Origin: Novacetimonas cocois
GTDB taxonomy: Bacteria; Pseudomonadota; Alphaproteobacteria; Acetobacterales; Acetobacteraceae
DNA length: 64,000 nucleotides
NCBI RefSeq assembly: GCF_003311635.1
Contig: NZ_QEXL01000011.1
Span: forward strand, 19,973-83,972
Direction: 5' to 3'
Shown here: positions 43,696-52,740 of the stretch, in pieces
Layout: each line of letters starts with the position of its first letter
Numbering within the stretch: the stretch's first letter is position 1
The notes under the pieces: generated by a model
Databases searched by the model: none
Told to the model about the DNA's origin: nothing
What the model saw: the letters and a program-made list of their open reading frames with translations, nothing else
Made by a program: the position numbers and the translations under genes

Positions 43696-44862
43696 TTACT
43701 GGATGATGCCGCGTTCAGCCTGGATCACCCACATCGTGCCGCGTTGAGAGATGGCGCGCACACGACCATATCCGCGGAGATCGGTGCCGATTTCGATTTC
43801 GGACTGTGGCGGTTGCCCGGCTGGCGCCGCATCGTCCTGCACCATGGCAAGCTGGGGAGATGCAGCAAGTATCCGGTAGTGCGGCGTCCATGTCGGGGGC
43901 GGAGCAGGAGGCGTCTGGCGCATTTTCGCTGTCCGGGACGCTGGAGATTGCGGCGGCGTTGGTGTTGGCTGCGGCTCGGCTGCCGCGGCTTCCAGAGCTG
44001 CCCGTGCCTTGTCGGCCGCGGCGCGTGTGGCGGCCGGTCCATCTGACGGGGGTGCTTCGGCGTCGGCCACGGCTCGTTTCGCTTCGAGGAGCGACATCCG
44101 GCGGTTGAGATCCGAAGCCTTTGCCGTATCGGCGATACGCAGCCGGTCAAGATCCTGCCGGAGCGCTGCGATGTCGCTGCGGGTCCGCTGCACCAGTGCT
44201 GCTTCTTCCGTTACAAGCTGCAGCACCTGCAACTGGTCGTCTGATGTCATGGGAGCCGCTTGCAGGCGGGTTGCTTTCTGGACCGCATCGTCGGTCGGAA
44301 CAGCATTTTCGATGCCGATATCGTGTCTCTGCGCAGGCGTGGTCTCGGTCGGCAGAGTTGCCGGTGTTGGGACGGCGGGATGGGGCGGCTTTTTCATAGC
44401 AAGGAGAGCCTTGAGATCCTCATCTGTAGCCGAGACCTGAGATGCCGGGGGTGATGGCAATGATGTAGGTGAGTGCCCTGGCGCTGGAGACGCTTTGGGG
44501 CCTGCTGGTAGCGGGGCGGAAATCATTCCGACTTCCTGGCCCACGGGAGACGCCTGCCTCTTTGTTATGCCCATCACGAGGAAGAGGGAGAGCAGACTGC
44601 CGACGGCAGTACCCGCGATGATGACCTGCCTGCGGCGCGGAAGCGCCCTGAAAAGGGCTATTGCATGTGGAACGGGTCGGTTTCTGTCAGGTGCTGCTGT
44701 CACAGGTTGCGGGTGAGGAGAGAGAGGCTCGGCAATTGTGTCCGCCTCGGGCGAAGGGTCAGGCTCGGGCATTGTGCCCAGCTTGCGGAACGGAACAGGT
44801 TCAATGCCGCGATCCGCGCTGAACGGATCCCGGGACGTCGTTGCGGTTGCGGCTGAAGTCAT
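43696..44862 (-). CDS. dotF: DotF/IcmG/TraP-like bitopic membrane protein
   Basis: The 388-residue protein has a cytoplasmic proline-rich N-terminus (about 75 residues), one membrane segment (VIIAGTAVGSLLSLFLVMG), a periplasmic coiled coil (LVQRTRSDIAALRQDLDRLR onward), a proline-rich stretch and a C-terminal domain with PHYRILAASPQLAMVQDD and YGRVRAISQRGTMWVIQ. Sequence resemblance to DotF is weak; architecture and position between dotG and dotE support the name. It is longer than Legionella DotF and closer to TraP-like proteins. Confidence 0.7.
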   Translation of the reverse strand: MTSAATATTSRDPFSADRGIEPVPFRKLGTMPEPDPSPEADTIAEPLSPHPQPVTAAPDRNRPVPHAIALFRALPRRRQVIIAGTAVGSLLSLFLVMGITKRQASPVGQEVGMISAPLPAGPKASPAPGHSPTSLPSPPASQVSATDEDLKALLAMKKPPHPAVPTPATLPTETTPAQRHDIGIENAVPTDDAVQKATRLQAAPMTSDDQLQVLQLVTEEAALVQRTRSDIAALRQDLDRLRIADTAKASDLNRRMSLLEAKRAVADAEAPPSDGPAATRAAADKARAALEAAAAEPQPTPTPPQSPASRTAKMRQTPPAPPPTWTPHYRILAASPQLAMVQDDAAPAGQPPQSEIEIGTDLRGYGRVRAISQRGTMWVIQAERGIIQ

Positions 44863-44928
44863 GGTGAATGCTGCCTTCTGGTAGAGAGTGCAGAATTCGC
44901 CGATATCATGCGACCGGTGCCCGAAAAC

Positions 44929-46167
44929 TTACTTCTTCATGACGACGTCCGACATGAAGATCACGCCAACACTGACCTGAGCGGCAAGATTTACGCGCGG
45001 CTGGGTCGGCATCTGCTGCATGAGCGCGCTGTTGACCTGCGAGGCCGCTGCACCGGCCGCCACGCCCAGTTGTTGCGGAAAATTCAGTGACTGGACGTAG
45101 TTGACGTTGCCGAGGGCTCCGATCGAACCGGTCGTGTTCGACGTCATCTCGATCGCCTGCCCGAGCCCTTGGACAAAGGCGGCTGCGGCGGGAAGAACAA
45201 AGCGCTCGACGTATAGCTGGTCAACGCTTGAGGCCACCGCAGCTTCCATGGTGTCCGGCGCAACCACCATACCTTCGACCTGGATCGGGGTTGGATCATT
45301 TTTATGGAAGACCTGATCAACGCGGACAACCAGCCTGTTCAGATGTCCCCCGGCCCTTCTGACGGATGCTTTCATCCTGTCGCCAGCGAGTGGACCTGAA
45401 TCAGCTTCCAGGATGATTTCTCCCCCGAGATCGCTGTTGGTTGCTGAAACCGTATGGGCGTAAATCCCCCGCCCGGCAGGAACAAGGACGCGGGAGAGGG
45501 CCGTCTGGGAATTTGCTGTCGCCGCCGAAGTTATTGAAGGGGAGACCACCGGTTTCTTTGTCTGCTCCCTTCCGGTTTCCGTCTTTTCATACAGGACATT
45601 TGTGACCGGAAAGCGTCCATCAAGACGGCCAGCGAGATCCATGATCGCATGTCTGTATGCGGTGATGGCGTCTTTCTGGAGCTGCGGGTCACGTGGCATG
45701 GCAGCACGGAAGGCTGCATCCGTCTGTACTGGTACGACGGGAACGCTTGGTACGACCTCAGGCGCGTGCGGGGCTGGCGTCGCGGCGGCCCTGGCCATCG
45801 CCGGGTTGACGTCCGCCCCGACCTCCTGAGCAACCGCAGGCGGGGGAAGCTTGTCGTCGGAATGGGTGGGCGTGCCCGGTGCAATATCGGGTGAATACGA
45901 CTGTCCCGCAGTCTGTGCCCGGTCTGCCTCGTCGCGGATCTGATCTTCGCGGAGTTCCTGCTGGCGCGGATTGGAATTCAGGCCGCCGGGCAGGGGGTTG
46001 GCGGCGGGCGGCCTGCCGGGGTCCGAGCGTGGAAGCTCCTTACGGTGGATGGTGGAGATGAGTAGCGTGACGCCAAGAACGGTGCCGATACTCCCAAGGA
46101 TTGCGAGCAGACGCCGGTTTCCGCCCCGCGACGCATCACTGAGCAGCTGGTTGAACCTGGGTTTCAT
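44929..46167 (-). CDS. dotG: DotG/IcmE/TraO-like core channel protein
   Basis: The 412-residue protein has one N-terminal membrane segment (RRLLAILGSIGTVLGVTLLI), a disordered proline/alanine-rich middle and a VirB10-like C-terminal domain: LVPAGRGIYAHTVSATNSDLG, GGEIILEADSGPLAGDRM, PIQVEGMVVAPDTMEA and AAAFVQGLGQAIEM. It would span the periplasm as the central channel. The ATG at 46167 overlaps the dotH stop (TGATG). It lacks the long repeats of Legionella DotG, as IncI TraO does. Confidence 0.9.
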   Translation of the reverse strand: MKPRFNQLLSDASRGGNRRLLAILGSIGTVLGVTLLISTIHRKELPRSDPGRPPAANPLPGGLNSNPRQQELREDQIRDEADRAQTAGQSYSPDIAPGTPTHSDDKLPPPAVAQEVGADVNPAMARAAATPAPHAPEVVPSVPVVPVQTDAAFRAAMPRDPQLQKDAITAYRHAIMDLAGRLDGRFPVTNVLYEKTETGREQTKKPVVSPSITSAATANSQTALSRVLVPAGRGIYAHTVSATNSDLGGEIILEADSGPLAGDRMKASVRRAGGHLNRLVVRVDQVFHKNDPTPIQVEGMVVAPDTMEAAVASSVDQLYVERFVLPAAAAFVQGLGQAIEMTSNTTGSIGALGNVNYVQSLNFPQQLGVAAGAAASQVNSALMQQMPTQPRVNLAAQVSVGVIFMSDVVMKK

Positions 46168-47147
46168 CACTGTGCGTCCCTGATATGGGCCGAGACCGTC
46201 CGTCCCGCATCGGAGAGAAGGACAACGGGGGACTCATGGAAGGCATAGAGCGTGTATCCCCCTTCACCCTGCTCCATGCTGTCCGAGGAGGGCGTCATGA
46301 GATGAAGGCGCGTGCGAAGATAGACCTCGTTTCCAATCCGCCAGGCGCGCACGTCGTCGGGTGAAATACCCTCGACGGCCAGCGGAACGGCTGACGCTGG
46401 TGGAATGCCGCTTAGCATGGCGTTCATGTAGGGCTCGCCTGTCGCGGGCACTCCGGGGCGGCTGTCGACCGGCTCCCGGGCATTGGGCCCTCCCTCGGAC
46501 ATGCGAACGGTCAGGTTGTCATCGTAGGATCCACGCCCCGCGATCAGCAGGAAGGAGACCGGCTTTGGCGCGTTCTGAAGCGTTACGAGCAGTCCACCTC
46601 TGGGCTGGAGCGACATCGGTTCGATATTGATGGTATTGGAGCCCTTGAACGGGACGCAGGTATAGAAACCTGTTGTCTCAACCGCAGGATTTCCGGCTGA
46701 TGCGCCGCTTTTGCCGGAAGCACAGTTCGTGCTGCCGTCCGGGTTGGCGGAATTGCCAGACGTATTCCATGCGATCGGCCAGGGCTGTCCCGTGCTGTCC
46801 ACGAAGGACAATGCGGTCGGATAGCCTTTTGTCGTAAAGATCAGGCTTGTCTGCTGACCAGGCGCAAAGGAGACACGGATCGCAGGGCGCGCATTAGGGG
46901 TCGCGAATTCCGTACCGACCTGCTCCGTGGCACGACGCACGTCCTTCAGGCGTTCCCCCAGCCGAAGGATTTCTTCGGGCGTGAACGGAATGGCCTCATG
47001 CTCGGCTTCATCTTCGGCTGCCTGATCCTGATCGTCTGCAGGTGTCGTTGCCGCAGGCCCGGGCTGTGATGGCTGCTGTGCGAGTGCCGCAAGTGGCAGG
47101 ATGGACAGGGTCAGCGGAAAGAGAGAAAGAATTCGCACGGTTGTCAC
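46167..47147 (-). CDS. dotH: DotH/IcmK/TraN-like outer-membrane ring protein
   Basis: The 326-residue protein begins with a signal peptide (ILSLFPLTLSILPLAALAQQ), then an acidic linker (DDQDQAAEDEAEHEAIPF), TPEEILRLGERLKDVRRATEQ, PAIRVSFAPGQQTSLIFTT and GYPTALSFVDSTGQPWPI, and C-terminal strands (NTINIEPMSLQPRGGLLVTL). This is the IcmK layout. The GTG start at 47147 overlaps the dotI stop. With DotC and DotD it forms the outer-membrane ring. Confidence 0.9.
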   Translation of the reverse strand: MTTVRILSLFPLTLSILPLAALAQQPSQPGPAATTPADDQDQAAEDEAEHEAIPFTPEEILRLGERLKDVRRATEQVGTEFATPNARPAIRVSFAPGQQTSLIFTTKGYPTALSFVDSTGQPWPIAWNTSGNSANPDGSTNCASGKSGASAGNPAVETTGFYTCVPFKGSNTINIEPMSLQPRGGLLVTLQNAPKPVSFLLIAGRGSYDDNLTVRMSEGGPNAREPVDSRPGVPATGEPYMNAMLSGIPPASAVPLAVEGISPDDVRAWRIGNEVYLRTRLHLMTPSSDSMEQGEGGYTLYAFHESPVVLLSDAGRTVSAHIRDAQ

Positions 47148-47779
47148 TCCCTACCCGACGAGACGACAAGCTGTTCGATGGCCAGTCCATCCGGGTGATC
47201 CAGGTCCTCCACGCGATCAATCGTCACGGTTGCCATCAGCATTTGCGTATTCTGCTGGTTGACGTTTTCGCAGGTCTGGATGAAAGGGAACTGTATTACG
47301 TAGCGCGAATGTCCCTGCACGACAGTCTCGGCGCGTACGGTCGCGGCCCGTGTCGGCTGCGCATAACAGAGCAGTTTTGCATCCCTGAGTTTCGCCAGAT
47401 TCCCCTGCGTAATGAAAGACTTTGCAAAGGTGTTCCATCCGTTGAGCGTGTAGTGAGCGCCCGCGGTGTTCATCTGGGTTGGAAAATCACGATAGTTGAT
47501 GTTGTAGGGTGCGATCGCCCATTTGACGGCCCAGCCGAGAAGCTGGTCCTGGCCAAGTACCGGACTGGTGAGGGCCACGGCCGGTCGGGGAGCATTCTGG
47601 CCGTCAACGTAGAAATAGAGGGGTGTGGGCGGGTGTGCACGGATATAGGCGTCGTGCGCCGCGAACACGATGACCACGCCCGCCAGTGCGATGTTGAGCA
47701 GCAGTGATCTGTCTACAACAATCCCCTGAAAGTCGGGGTCGGTAAGCCGCCTGGTTACTGCGGAATTAAACAGCCGCAT
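47144..47779 (-). CDS. dotI: DotI/IcmL/TraM-like inner-membrane protein
   Basis: The 211-residue protein has one membrane segment (SLLLNIALAGVVIVFAAHDAY) and a periplasmic domain with LLGWAVKWAIAPYNINYRDF, FITQGNLAKLRDAKLLCYAQ and QIPFIQTCENVNQQN, matching IcmL. DotI forms an inner-membrane ring in type IVB systems. It is the first gene of the operon that runs to dotO. The operon promoter should lie in 47780-47911, where CTCTCAT and ATGAGAG form an inverted repeat. Confidence 0.88.
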   Translation of the reverse strand: MRLFNSAVTRRLTDPDFQGIVVDRSLLLNIALAGVVIVFAAHDAYIRAHPPTPLYFYVDGQNAPRPAVALTSPVLGQDQLLGWAVKWAIAPYNINYRDFPTQMNTAGAHYTLNGWNTFAKSFITQGNLAKLRDAKLLCYAQPTRAATVRAETVVQGHSRYVIQFPFIQTCENVNQQNTQMLMATVTIDRVEDLDHPDGLAIEQLVVSSGRE

Positions 47780-47911
47780 GGCGCGCCTCCCTTACGGGGG
47801 CATGAAAAAAGGTGATCATCACTCTACTCTCATTTCCCGACGGTGATGAGAGCAGGCTGGAAGTCTATCTTGCGACCGGCACGTTTTTTCTTTGACGGTT
47901 CCCGCTACTAC

Positions 47912-48790
47912 TCAGGCGGCAATGCCATGCGTGGCGGCAATGCTGCGGCGGTACCGTCTGCTGACCCGGTCACCACCCTTGCGGGTGGTCCAGAAAAAGC
48001 ATCCGCTCTTGCAGAGGCATTCCCGCCGGATGTACTGGTGTTCGCCGATATAATATTCGGCCCTCGCGTGAATGAACCAGGGCACTTTGGCGCCGCGTCG
48101 TGGCGGAAGCTGTTCCCAGCAGCTTTGGGATTTCAGCGCGCTTTCCGAAATAAGGAAGTCCCGTGCAATTTCACGCGGGTTCTGAAATGCAAAATGGCGG
48201 TAGGCGATTTCAATGTTGGCGGCCTCGTGCCACCGTACCTTGTCTCCTCCCTTATGTCCTGTGAGGGTCAGCCTGTTGAGGCTGTTCCTGACAAGCCATG
48301 TCCGTCCCCGTCGGGCTTCATGAGGAAGCAGGGAGGCCTGTTCCCATGTCAGGACAGCTTCGGGATCTGCGGGAATGGCGCTCCGCTTTTCGGCAAGTAT
48401 GGTCTCCGCCTGTATTTTTGAGAGCCTGATGCGCGGTGGCAGGCCAAGCTGCTTTCTTTTTGCACGCACGCTCCCGGCCGAGCGGCCAAGCATCTCGGCT
48501 ATGTCGGCGGTTTTATCACCACAGAGCCAGCGTTGGCCAAGGATGAGCAACTGGGTCCTTGTCCATGCTCCCCTGCGTGCAGGCGCTTCATAAAAAACAT
48601 TCTGGGGGCGGTCGGCCCATTGCGCGACTGACTCCTTCACCTCCTGCACTGTCAGGGTAAGCAATGTCGCTACAAGGACCTCGTCGCACAGCCTGGCATA
48701 GAGGGCGCGCGTCATTTCTTGCGTGGGATAGGTCTGAAGCCATGTAAACAGACCGTGTTTTATGACCTGGCCGAACGATGCTGACTTCAT
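47912..48790 (-). CDS. GcrA-like helix-turn-helix protein, putative transfer regulator
   Basis: The 292-residue protein contains WTRTQLLILGQRWLCGDK, TADIAEMLGRSAGSVRAKRKQLG, which resembles the N-terminal DNA-binding unit of GcrA/SANT-like proteins. The flanking N-terminal 75 and C-terminal 170 residues are not recognised; the C-terminal part is basic with several cysteines (RRECLCKSGCFF). It lies 132 bases upstream of dotI on the same strand and may control that operon. DNA-binding is likely, the regulated genes are a guess. Confidence 0.6.
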   Translation of the reverse strand: MKSASFGQVIKHGLFTWLQTYPTQEMTRALYARLCDEVLVATLLTLTVQEVKESVAQWADRPQNVFYEAPARRGAWTRTQLLILGQRWLCGDKTADIAEMLGRSAGSVRAKRKQLGLPPRIRLSKIQAETILAEKRSAIPADPEAVLTWEQASLLPHEARRGRTWLVRNSLNRLTLTGHKGGDKVRWHEAANIEIAYRHFAFQNPREIARDFLISESALKSQSCWEQLPPRRGAKVPWFIHARAEYYIGEHQYIRRECLCKSGCFFWTTRKGGDRVSRRYRRSIAATHGIAA

Positions 48791-49038
48791 GGCGGTATGC
48801 CCTCGTCATCGCGTTTTCGGGATAGGCTGCGTGTTTTGGGAATAATATCTCTTAAGCGTTATATAACCGTCAAGAAATAAATAGCGCAGAACGCGCCAAT
48901 ATGACTCCAGACGCGGTTTCCGGTCCACGTTGGTGATCCGCCGGGGCACATCACCTGGAATGGACAGCCCAAGGCATAGGGTCTGCCATAAGAAAAGAGA
49001 CCCCTTTCCTGACAGTCTTTATACCTTCATGCACCCGG

Positions 49039-49842
49039 TCAGTGGTTTGCGATATCGTCGAGGTGACCAATAATGGATTCGAGATCAGCGAGGGCTTCGA
49101 GTTGTGATTGCGCGGACATTGCCCACGCGGTCATGTCCAGGGAACGCAAAAGATCTGCGTCGTCATGTATTCCCGGGATCAGGTAATAAACGGAGACGGC
49201 CAGGCCTTCGGCGATGCGATAAACCGTTTCAAGGCTCGGATTTCTCAGCCCTGCTTCGATCAGGCTCAGGCTGGTCAGGGAAACGTGCGATTTATGAGCG
49301 ATCTGGCTCGCTGTTGCTCCCTGAAGCGTTCTGAAGATCTGAATCCTGCGCCCAAATATCTCAAGGAGGTCCTGCCGTTCCCCCGAGGTGAAGGCGACAC
49401 TGTGTGAATAATGATCGATCGGCAATCTGGCCGGTATTTCCGGCAGGTTAAACGTCTTGGAAATATTGCCAATAATGTCGCGTAATTTCTGGATTGCCAG
49501 ATTGTAGTCCGAACACTGCTTCATGGTCTTTTTCAGCTGCGTGGCGGATGCCACCAGATCCAGATGGGCAAACCATGTACCTTCTGGTGCACCTTGCGGA
49601 AGAATATCGCGCGGATCTATCTCAAACACTCGTAGCAGCGCCGATAATGTTTCCAGGGAAACCGGACGACCGGCTTCGATGCTCCGTATGACCGATACAT
49701 TCAACCGTGCCAGTTTGGCGAGGTGTACCTGCGTCCAGTCAAGCGCAGCTCGCCTATCATAAATGATTTCCCCGATGTCTCTATATAATTGGCCGGATGC
49801 AAATAAAGCCTCGGCTTGCATCTTGCCATTGTCATGGGACAT
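49039..49842 (-). CDS. Double XRE-domain transcriptional regulator
   Basis: The 267-residue protein has two helix-turn-helix domains: residues about 23-80 (RRAALDWTQVHLAKLARLN, SVIRSIEAGRPVSLETL) and about 168-225 (LQGATASQIAHKSHVSLTS, LSLIEAGLRNPSLETVYRIA). A helical linker separates them. Such tandem XRE proteins can bind dyads as single chains. It is divergent from the plus-strand transfer block starting at 50039 and is a good candidate repressor of it. The ligand, if any, is unknown. Confidence 0.85.
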   Translation of the reverse strand: MSHDNGKMQAEALFASGQLYRDIGEIIYDRRAALDWTQVHLAKLARLNVSVIRSIEAGRPVSLETLSALLRVFEIDPRDILPQGAPEGTWFAHLDLVASATQLKKTMKQCSDYNLAIQKLRDIIGNISKTFNLPEIPARLPIDHYSHSVAFTSGERQDLLEIFGRRIQIFRTLQGATASQIAHKSHVSLTSLSLIEAGLRNPSLETVYRIAEGLAVSVYYLIPGIHDDADLLRSLDMTAWAMSAQSQLEALADLESIIGHLDDIANH

Positions 49843-50038
49843 TTTCGTTTACTCTCACGGCGGGCATTTTCCTCAGCAAAAGAAACTTCCAACATCCAGA
49901 AGATATCGACTGGCCGCGTCCTGACAGGGGATCAGCCGTGATGGAACGTCATGATAGTCGAGATGACGTCCGTAAAAAAGGTGTCTGAGGTCGCAAAGGC
50001 CGCTGCTCTGGTCAGGAGAACTTGATGGAGACACTCAT

Positions 50039-50521
50039 ATGCCTGTTATGCCTGCTGTGGTTATGGCGCTGGCCTCTGGCCCCATATCTGTCACACCTGC
50101 CGCGTTTCATTTGGTCCAGACAACCTCTCCGGACACTCCGCCCCAGTTGGCATTGACGTTGCCCTCAACGGGGACGACCGGCGGGGAGACCTTACCCTCA
50201 CCGGGAGATGCTGGTCAGGAAGGGCCGGGCGTATTGCTGGGTACTGGTACGGATCCTCGAACATCCGGCAATGTTCCAGCCCGTCGATATTTCCATATCG
50301 CCAGTGGATACGGAAAGCAGGTTCCACTTGGCTTCGCCATACGCCAGATCGTTCCGCATGGGGTGCGTGTCGTGTTCGCGGCGGACGTTGACACCAGCGT
50401 TCCTGTTGACTGGCAGGGCGGCCGGGAATGGAACAAGGTTCTGGCGACCACGGTAGCCCAGGCGGGCGACGTCATTGATGTTGGTCATAATAAAGTCGCG
50501 GTCCGACGTCGAATTCGCTGA
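50039..50521 (+). CDS. TcpQ-domain protein (PilL/toxin-coregulated pilus Q-like)
   Basis: The 160-residue protein has an N-terminal signal-like segment and a low-complexity stretch, then a C-terminal TcpQ-like domain: KQVPLGFAIRQIVPHGVRVV, DTSVPVDWQGGREWNKVL, QAGDVIDVGHNKVAVRR. TcpQ domains occur in outer-membrane assembly partners of type IV pili and in R64 PilL. Here it heads block C of the transfer genes and probably helps an outer-membrane component. GGAGACACTC precedes the ATG. Confidence 0.7.
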   Translation: MPVMPAVVMALASGPISVTPAAFHLVQTTSPDTPPQLALTLPSTGTTGGETLPSPGDAGQEGPGVLLGTGTDPRTSGNVPARRYFHIASGYGKQVPLGFAIRQIVPHGVRVVFAADVDTSVPVDWQGGREWNKVLATTVAQAGDVIDVGHNKVAVRRRIR

Positions 50522-50573
50522 CCGGTCGCATGATGGCCCGACACCTTCGTCGTAATCACCCGAGGAAGGTTCC

Positions 50574-50963
50574 ATGAACAAGCCCTCATCCGTCCGGAAA
50601 TCCGGGCCTCCTTCCCCGATGCCCAATGTCGCCCTTGCACTGGATGCGCTCGGCGAGATCTGGCGCATCAGGGGCGGAGAGGATGTCATCGCGATGTTGG
50701 ACAACGACATGACAGCGAGGACGGCGTGGCACGCCATCCTCTCTGGTGTCGCGCCGCATGAATGGCCTGATCTGGTCAGCTCCCTTGACGCGCTGATCCC
50801 CTATCTGCGCGGCCGCAGGGACCTGTTGTCGCCGGACAGCCCTTTTGGACGGGGCGTGATCTCGGAAAGCAGGCGCCAGGCGCTTCATCGCCTTTTTGCT
50901 CCGGAAAGGATTGCCCTGCTGGAGGCTGTGACGCGTCCGGCTATACGTCAGGAGGCCGCATGA
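50574..50963 (+). CDS. Hypothetical protein in transfer block C (129 aa)
   Basis: Not recognised. A cytoplasmic helical protein, with ALDALGEIWRIRGGEDVIAM, HAILSGVAPHEWPDLVSSL and RRQALHRLFAPERIALLEA. AGGAAGG precedes the ATG at 50574. Its stop overlaps the start of the next gene (ATGA at 50960), so it is expressed with the traV/traW-like genes. Confidence 0.6.
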   Translation: MNKPSSVRKSGPPSPMPNVALALDALGEIWRIRGGEDVIAMLDNDMTARTAWHAILSGVAPHEWPDLVSSLDALIPYLRGRRDLLSPDSPFGRGVISESRRQALHRLFAPERIALLEAVTRPAIRQEAA

Positions 50964-51547
50964 TCCGTCTGCGCTTCCGTGTCCTGTTGTCAGTGGCTGC
51001 CGCTCTGGTATCGATACAGGGGCATGCGCAGACCACGTCATCAGCCGCCTCTGGTGCCACGACATCTACGGGAAGCGTCGGCTGCGCCGCCCTGACCCAG
51101 GCGGCGGCAACAGCCGTAAACGAACGCGTCCAGGCCAACGACGCCTATGAAAAGCAGCCGGATAGCGTCAACGGCCTGTCCTGCCTGAGCAATTTTTTCA
51201 ACGGCACCGGACTGAATCTCATCACGAACGGCCTTGACCCCGCAGCCCTCCTGCAGGCCGTCGAGGGCCAGATAGGTGGCCAGGTCTGTCAGGCCGCACA
51301 GGCGGCATGGGGGAACGCCATGGGGTCGACCCAATGTGGACTCAGTCTGTCAGGCGTTAACCTGGGGCTCGGTTTTGGCTCGAGTAGCGGACTCATGTGC
51401 CCGAGCCTGAGCTTCGGTGGTGGTGGTCCACCAATTGCGACTGCCATTGCGGGGACGTCGAGCGGTACGACTGACCTGTATATCAACGGATCTCCCCAGC
51501 TTCCGACCGGATACAGCCTGAGCAATCTCGTGGACGGAGTATTCTGA
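50960..51547 (+). CDS. Secreted protein in TraV position
   Basis: The 195-residue protein has a signal peptide (FRVLLSVAAALVSIQGHAQ). The mature part has six cysteines (VGCAALTQ, GLSCLSNFF, GQVCQAAQ, STQCGLSL, GLMCPSLSF) and glycine-rich strands, suggesting a disulfide-bonded periplasmic protein. A disulfide-oxidoreductase-like protein is encoded nearby (57996-59000). It lies directly before the TraW-like gene, where IncI plasmids have traV, but no sequence similarity can be claimed. Confidence 0.65.
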   Translation: MIRLRFRVLLSVAAALVSIQGHAQTTSSAASGATTSTGSVGCAALTQAAATAVNERVQANDAYEKQPDSVNGLSCLSNFFNGTGLNLITNGLDPAALLQAVEGQIGGQVCQAAQAAWGNAMGSTQCGLSLSGVNLGLGFGSSSGLMCPSLSFGGGGPPIATAIAGTSSGTTDLYINGSPQLPTGYSLSNLVDGVF

Positions 51548-52731
51548 TGCGCAGGCTTCAGATGGTTGCCATTGGTGCCGCTTCGTGCGTCTGCGTGCTG
51601 GCAGTCACGCCGCGTCCGGCATACGCGCTTTTCAGTGATGCCGCTGTCGTTGCAGCGATCAAGCTTCTTCAGGCGTTCACGGGCAACGCCCTCAATACGA
51701 TGACGAAAAACCTGACGGACAGCATCGATTCAAATCTCAGTAGCCTTACAAACCCGAATTCCGTTGCGTCTCTCCTGACGAAGGGGTTCACGCAGGTTGC
51801 CAATTACGCGAAAGCCCAGGTCGGTGCCCAGTCGCAACTCATGGATGCCCAGGACGCGGCGATGGCCGGATTTCTACGGCGTCAGCAGGAAACCGGAATC
51901 CGGGACGAGCATATGATGAATCCGGAATTCTGCGCGGGCCTTGATGCCCAGCAGTCCACCGTGGCCGCGTCCAAAGCGGCGCGCTCTGCAGTGTACGCCA
52001 TCGCGACCGTGAGCGATCCCCGTGGTGAGGCAGGTCAGGGGACGCCCTCCTATTACGGCAAGTCACAGGGCACGGATGCGAACATGTCCCTGCACCTCAA
52101 GCGCTACTGTTCATCCGACGACGTGGCGCAGGGGCTCTGCTCTTCCGTGTCCCGGCTGCCGAACGCCGACCAGCGTGCTGCCAGCCTGTTCGGCGCTGAT
52201 ACCCTGTCCGCGGATGGCGCAGTGGATGCAGCCAATGATTATGCGACCACGCTCATCCAGCCGGTAGCGCCGGCGGCCCTGCGTGGCGAGCAGCTGTCCA
52301 GCCTTCGGGGACGTGAAGCCGCAACCCGGCGCCGGTCGTACAACAGTCGTATGTCTCTTGCCCGCTGGGTCACGGGCTACGTCACATCTCTTGGTGTTCC
52401 GTCTGTCGCGCTCACGCGGGACCAGAAGGCTGAAATGACGGCCGAGGGGCTCACGCCGCTCGACAAGGCGTCGTGGCTGCAGGCCATGGCGCTGGAAGTC
52501 AATCGCAGGGTCTCCAGCGTAAGCTGGAACGCCTCGCTCCAGGCAATGCCTCCCGCGTCCGTCATGCGCGAAGTTGCCACCGAGATGGCGCAGTCCAATT
52601 ACCTTGCGCTGCAGAACTACCGTCTCGGGCTCTACCTGGCGACCATGGGAGCTGCCCGGGTTGCGCAGGAAGAAGAGGTCGCCTTCAAGGACGGCCTGAC
52701 ACCGATGCCTTCCCCCACGATCAATCCCTAG
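51547..52731 (+). CDS. TraW-like transfer protein
   Basis: The 394-residue protein has a signal peptide (VAIGAASCVCVLAVTPRPAYA) and a helical periplasmic body: ALNTMTKNLTDSIDSNLSSL, then DAQDAAMAGFLRRQQETGI, PVAPAALRGEQLSSLRGREA, ASWLQAMALEVNRRVSSV and YLALQNYRLGLYLATMGAAR. Length and position before dotA/traY match R64 TraW. A cysteine inside the signal (ASC) might be a lipobox but is early. The start overlaps the previous stop (TGATG). Confidence 0.7.
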   Translation: MRRLQMVAIGAASCVCVLAVTPRPAYALFSDAAVVAAIKLLQAFTGNALNTMTKNLTDSIDSNLSSLTNPNSVASLLTKGFTQVANYAKAQVGAQSQLMDAQDAAMAGFLRRQQETGIRDEHMMNPEFCAGLDAQQSTVAASKAARSAVYAIATVSDPRGEAGQGTPSYYGKSQGTDANMSLHLKRYCSSDDVAQGLCSSVSRLPNADQRAASLFGADTLSADGAVDAANDYATTLIQPVAPAALRGEQLSSLRGREAATRRRSYNSRMSLARWVTGYVTSLGVPSVALTRDQKAEMTAEGLTPLDKASWLQAMALEVNRRVSSVSWNASLQAMPPASVMREVATEMAQSNYLALQNYRLGLYLATMGAARVAQEEEVAFKDGLTPMPSPTINP

Positions 52732-52740
52732 AGGTTTGCC

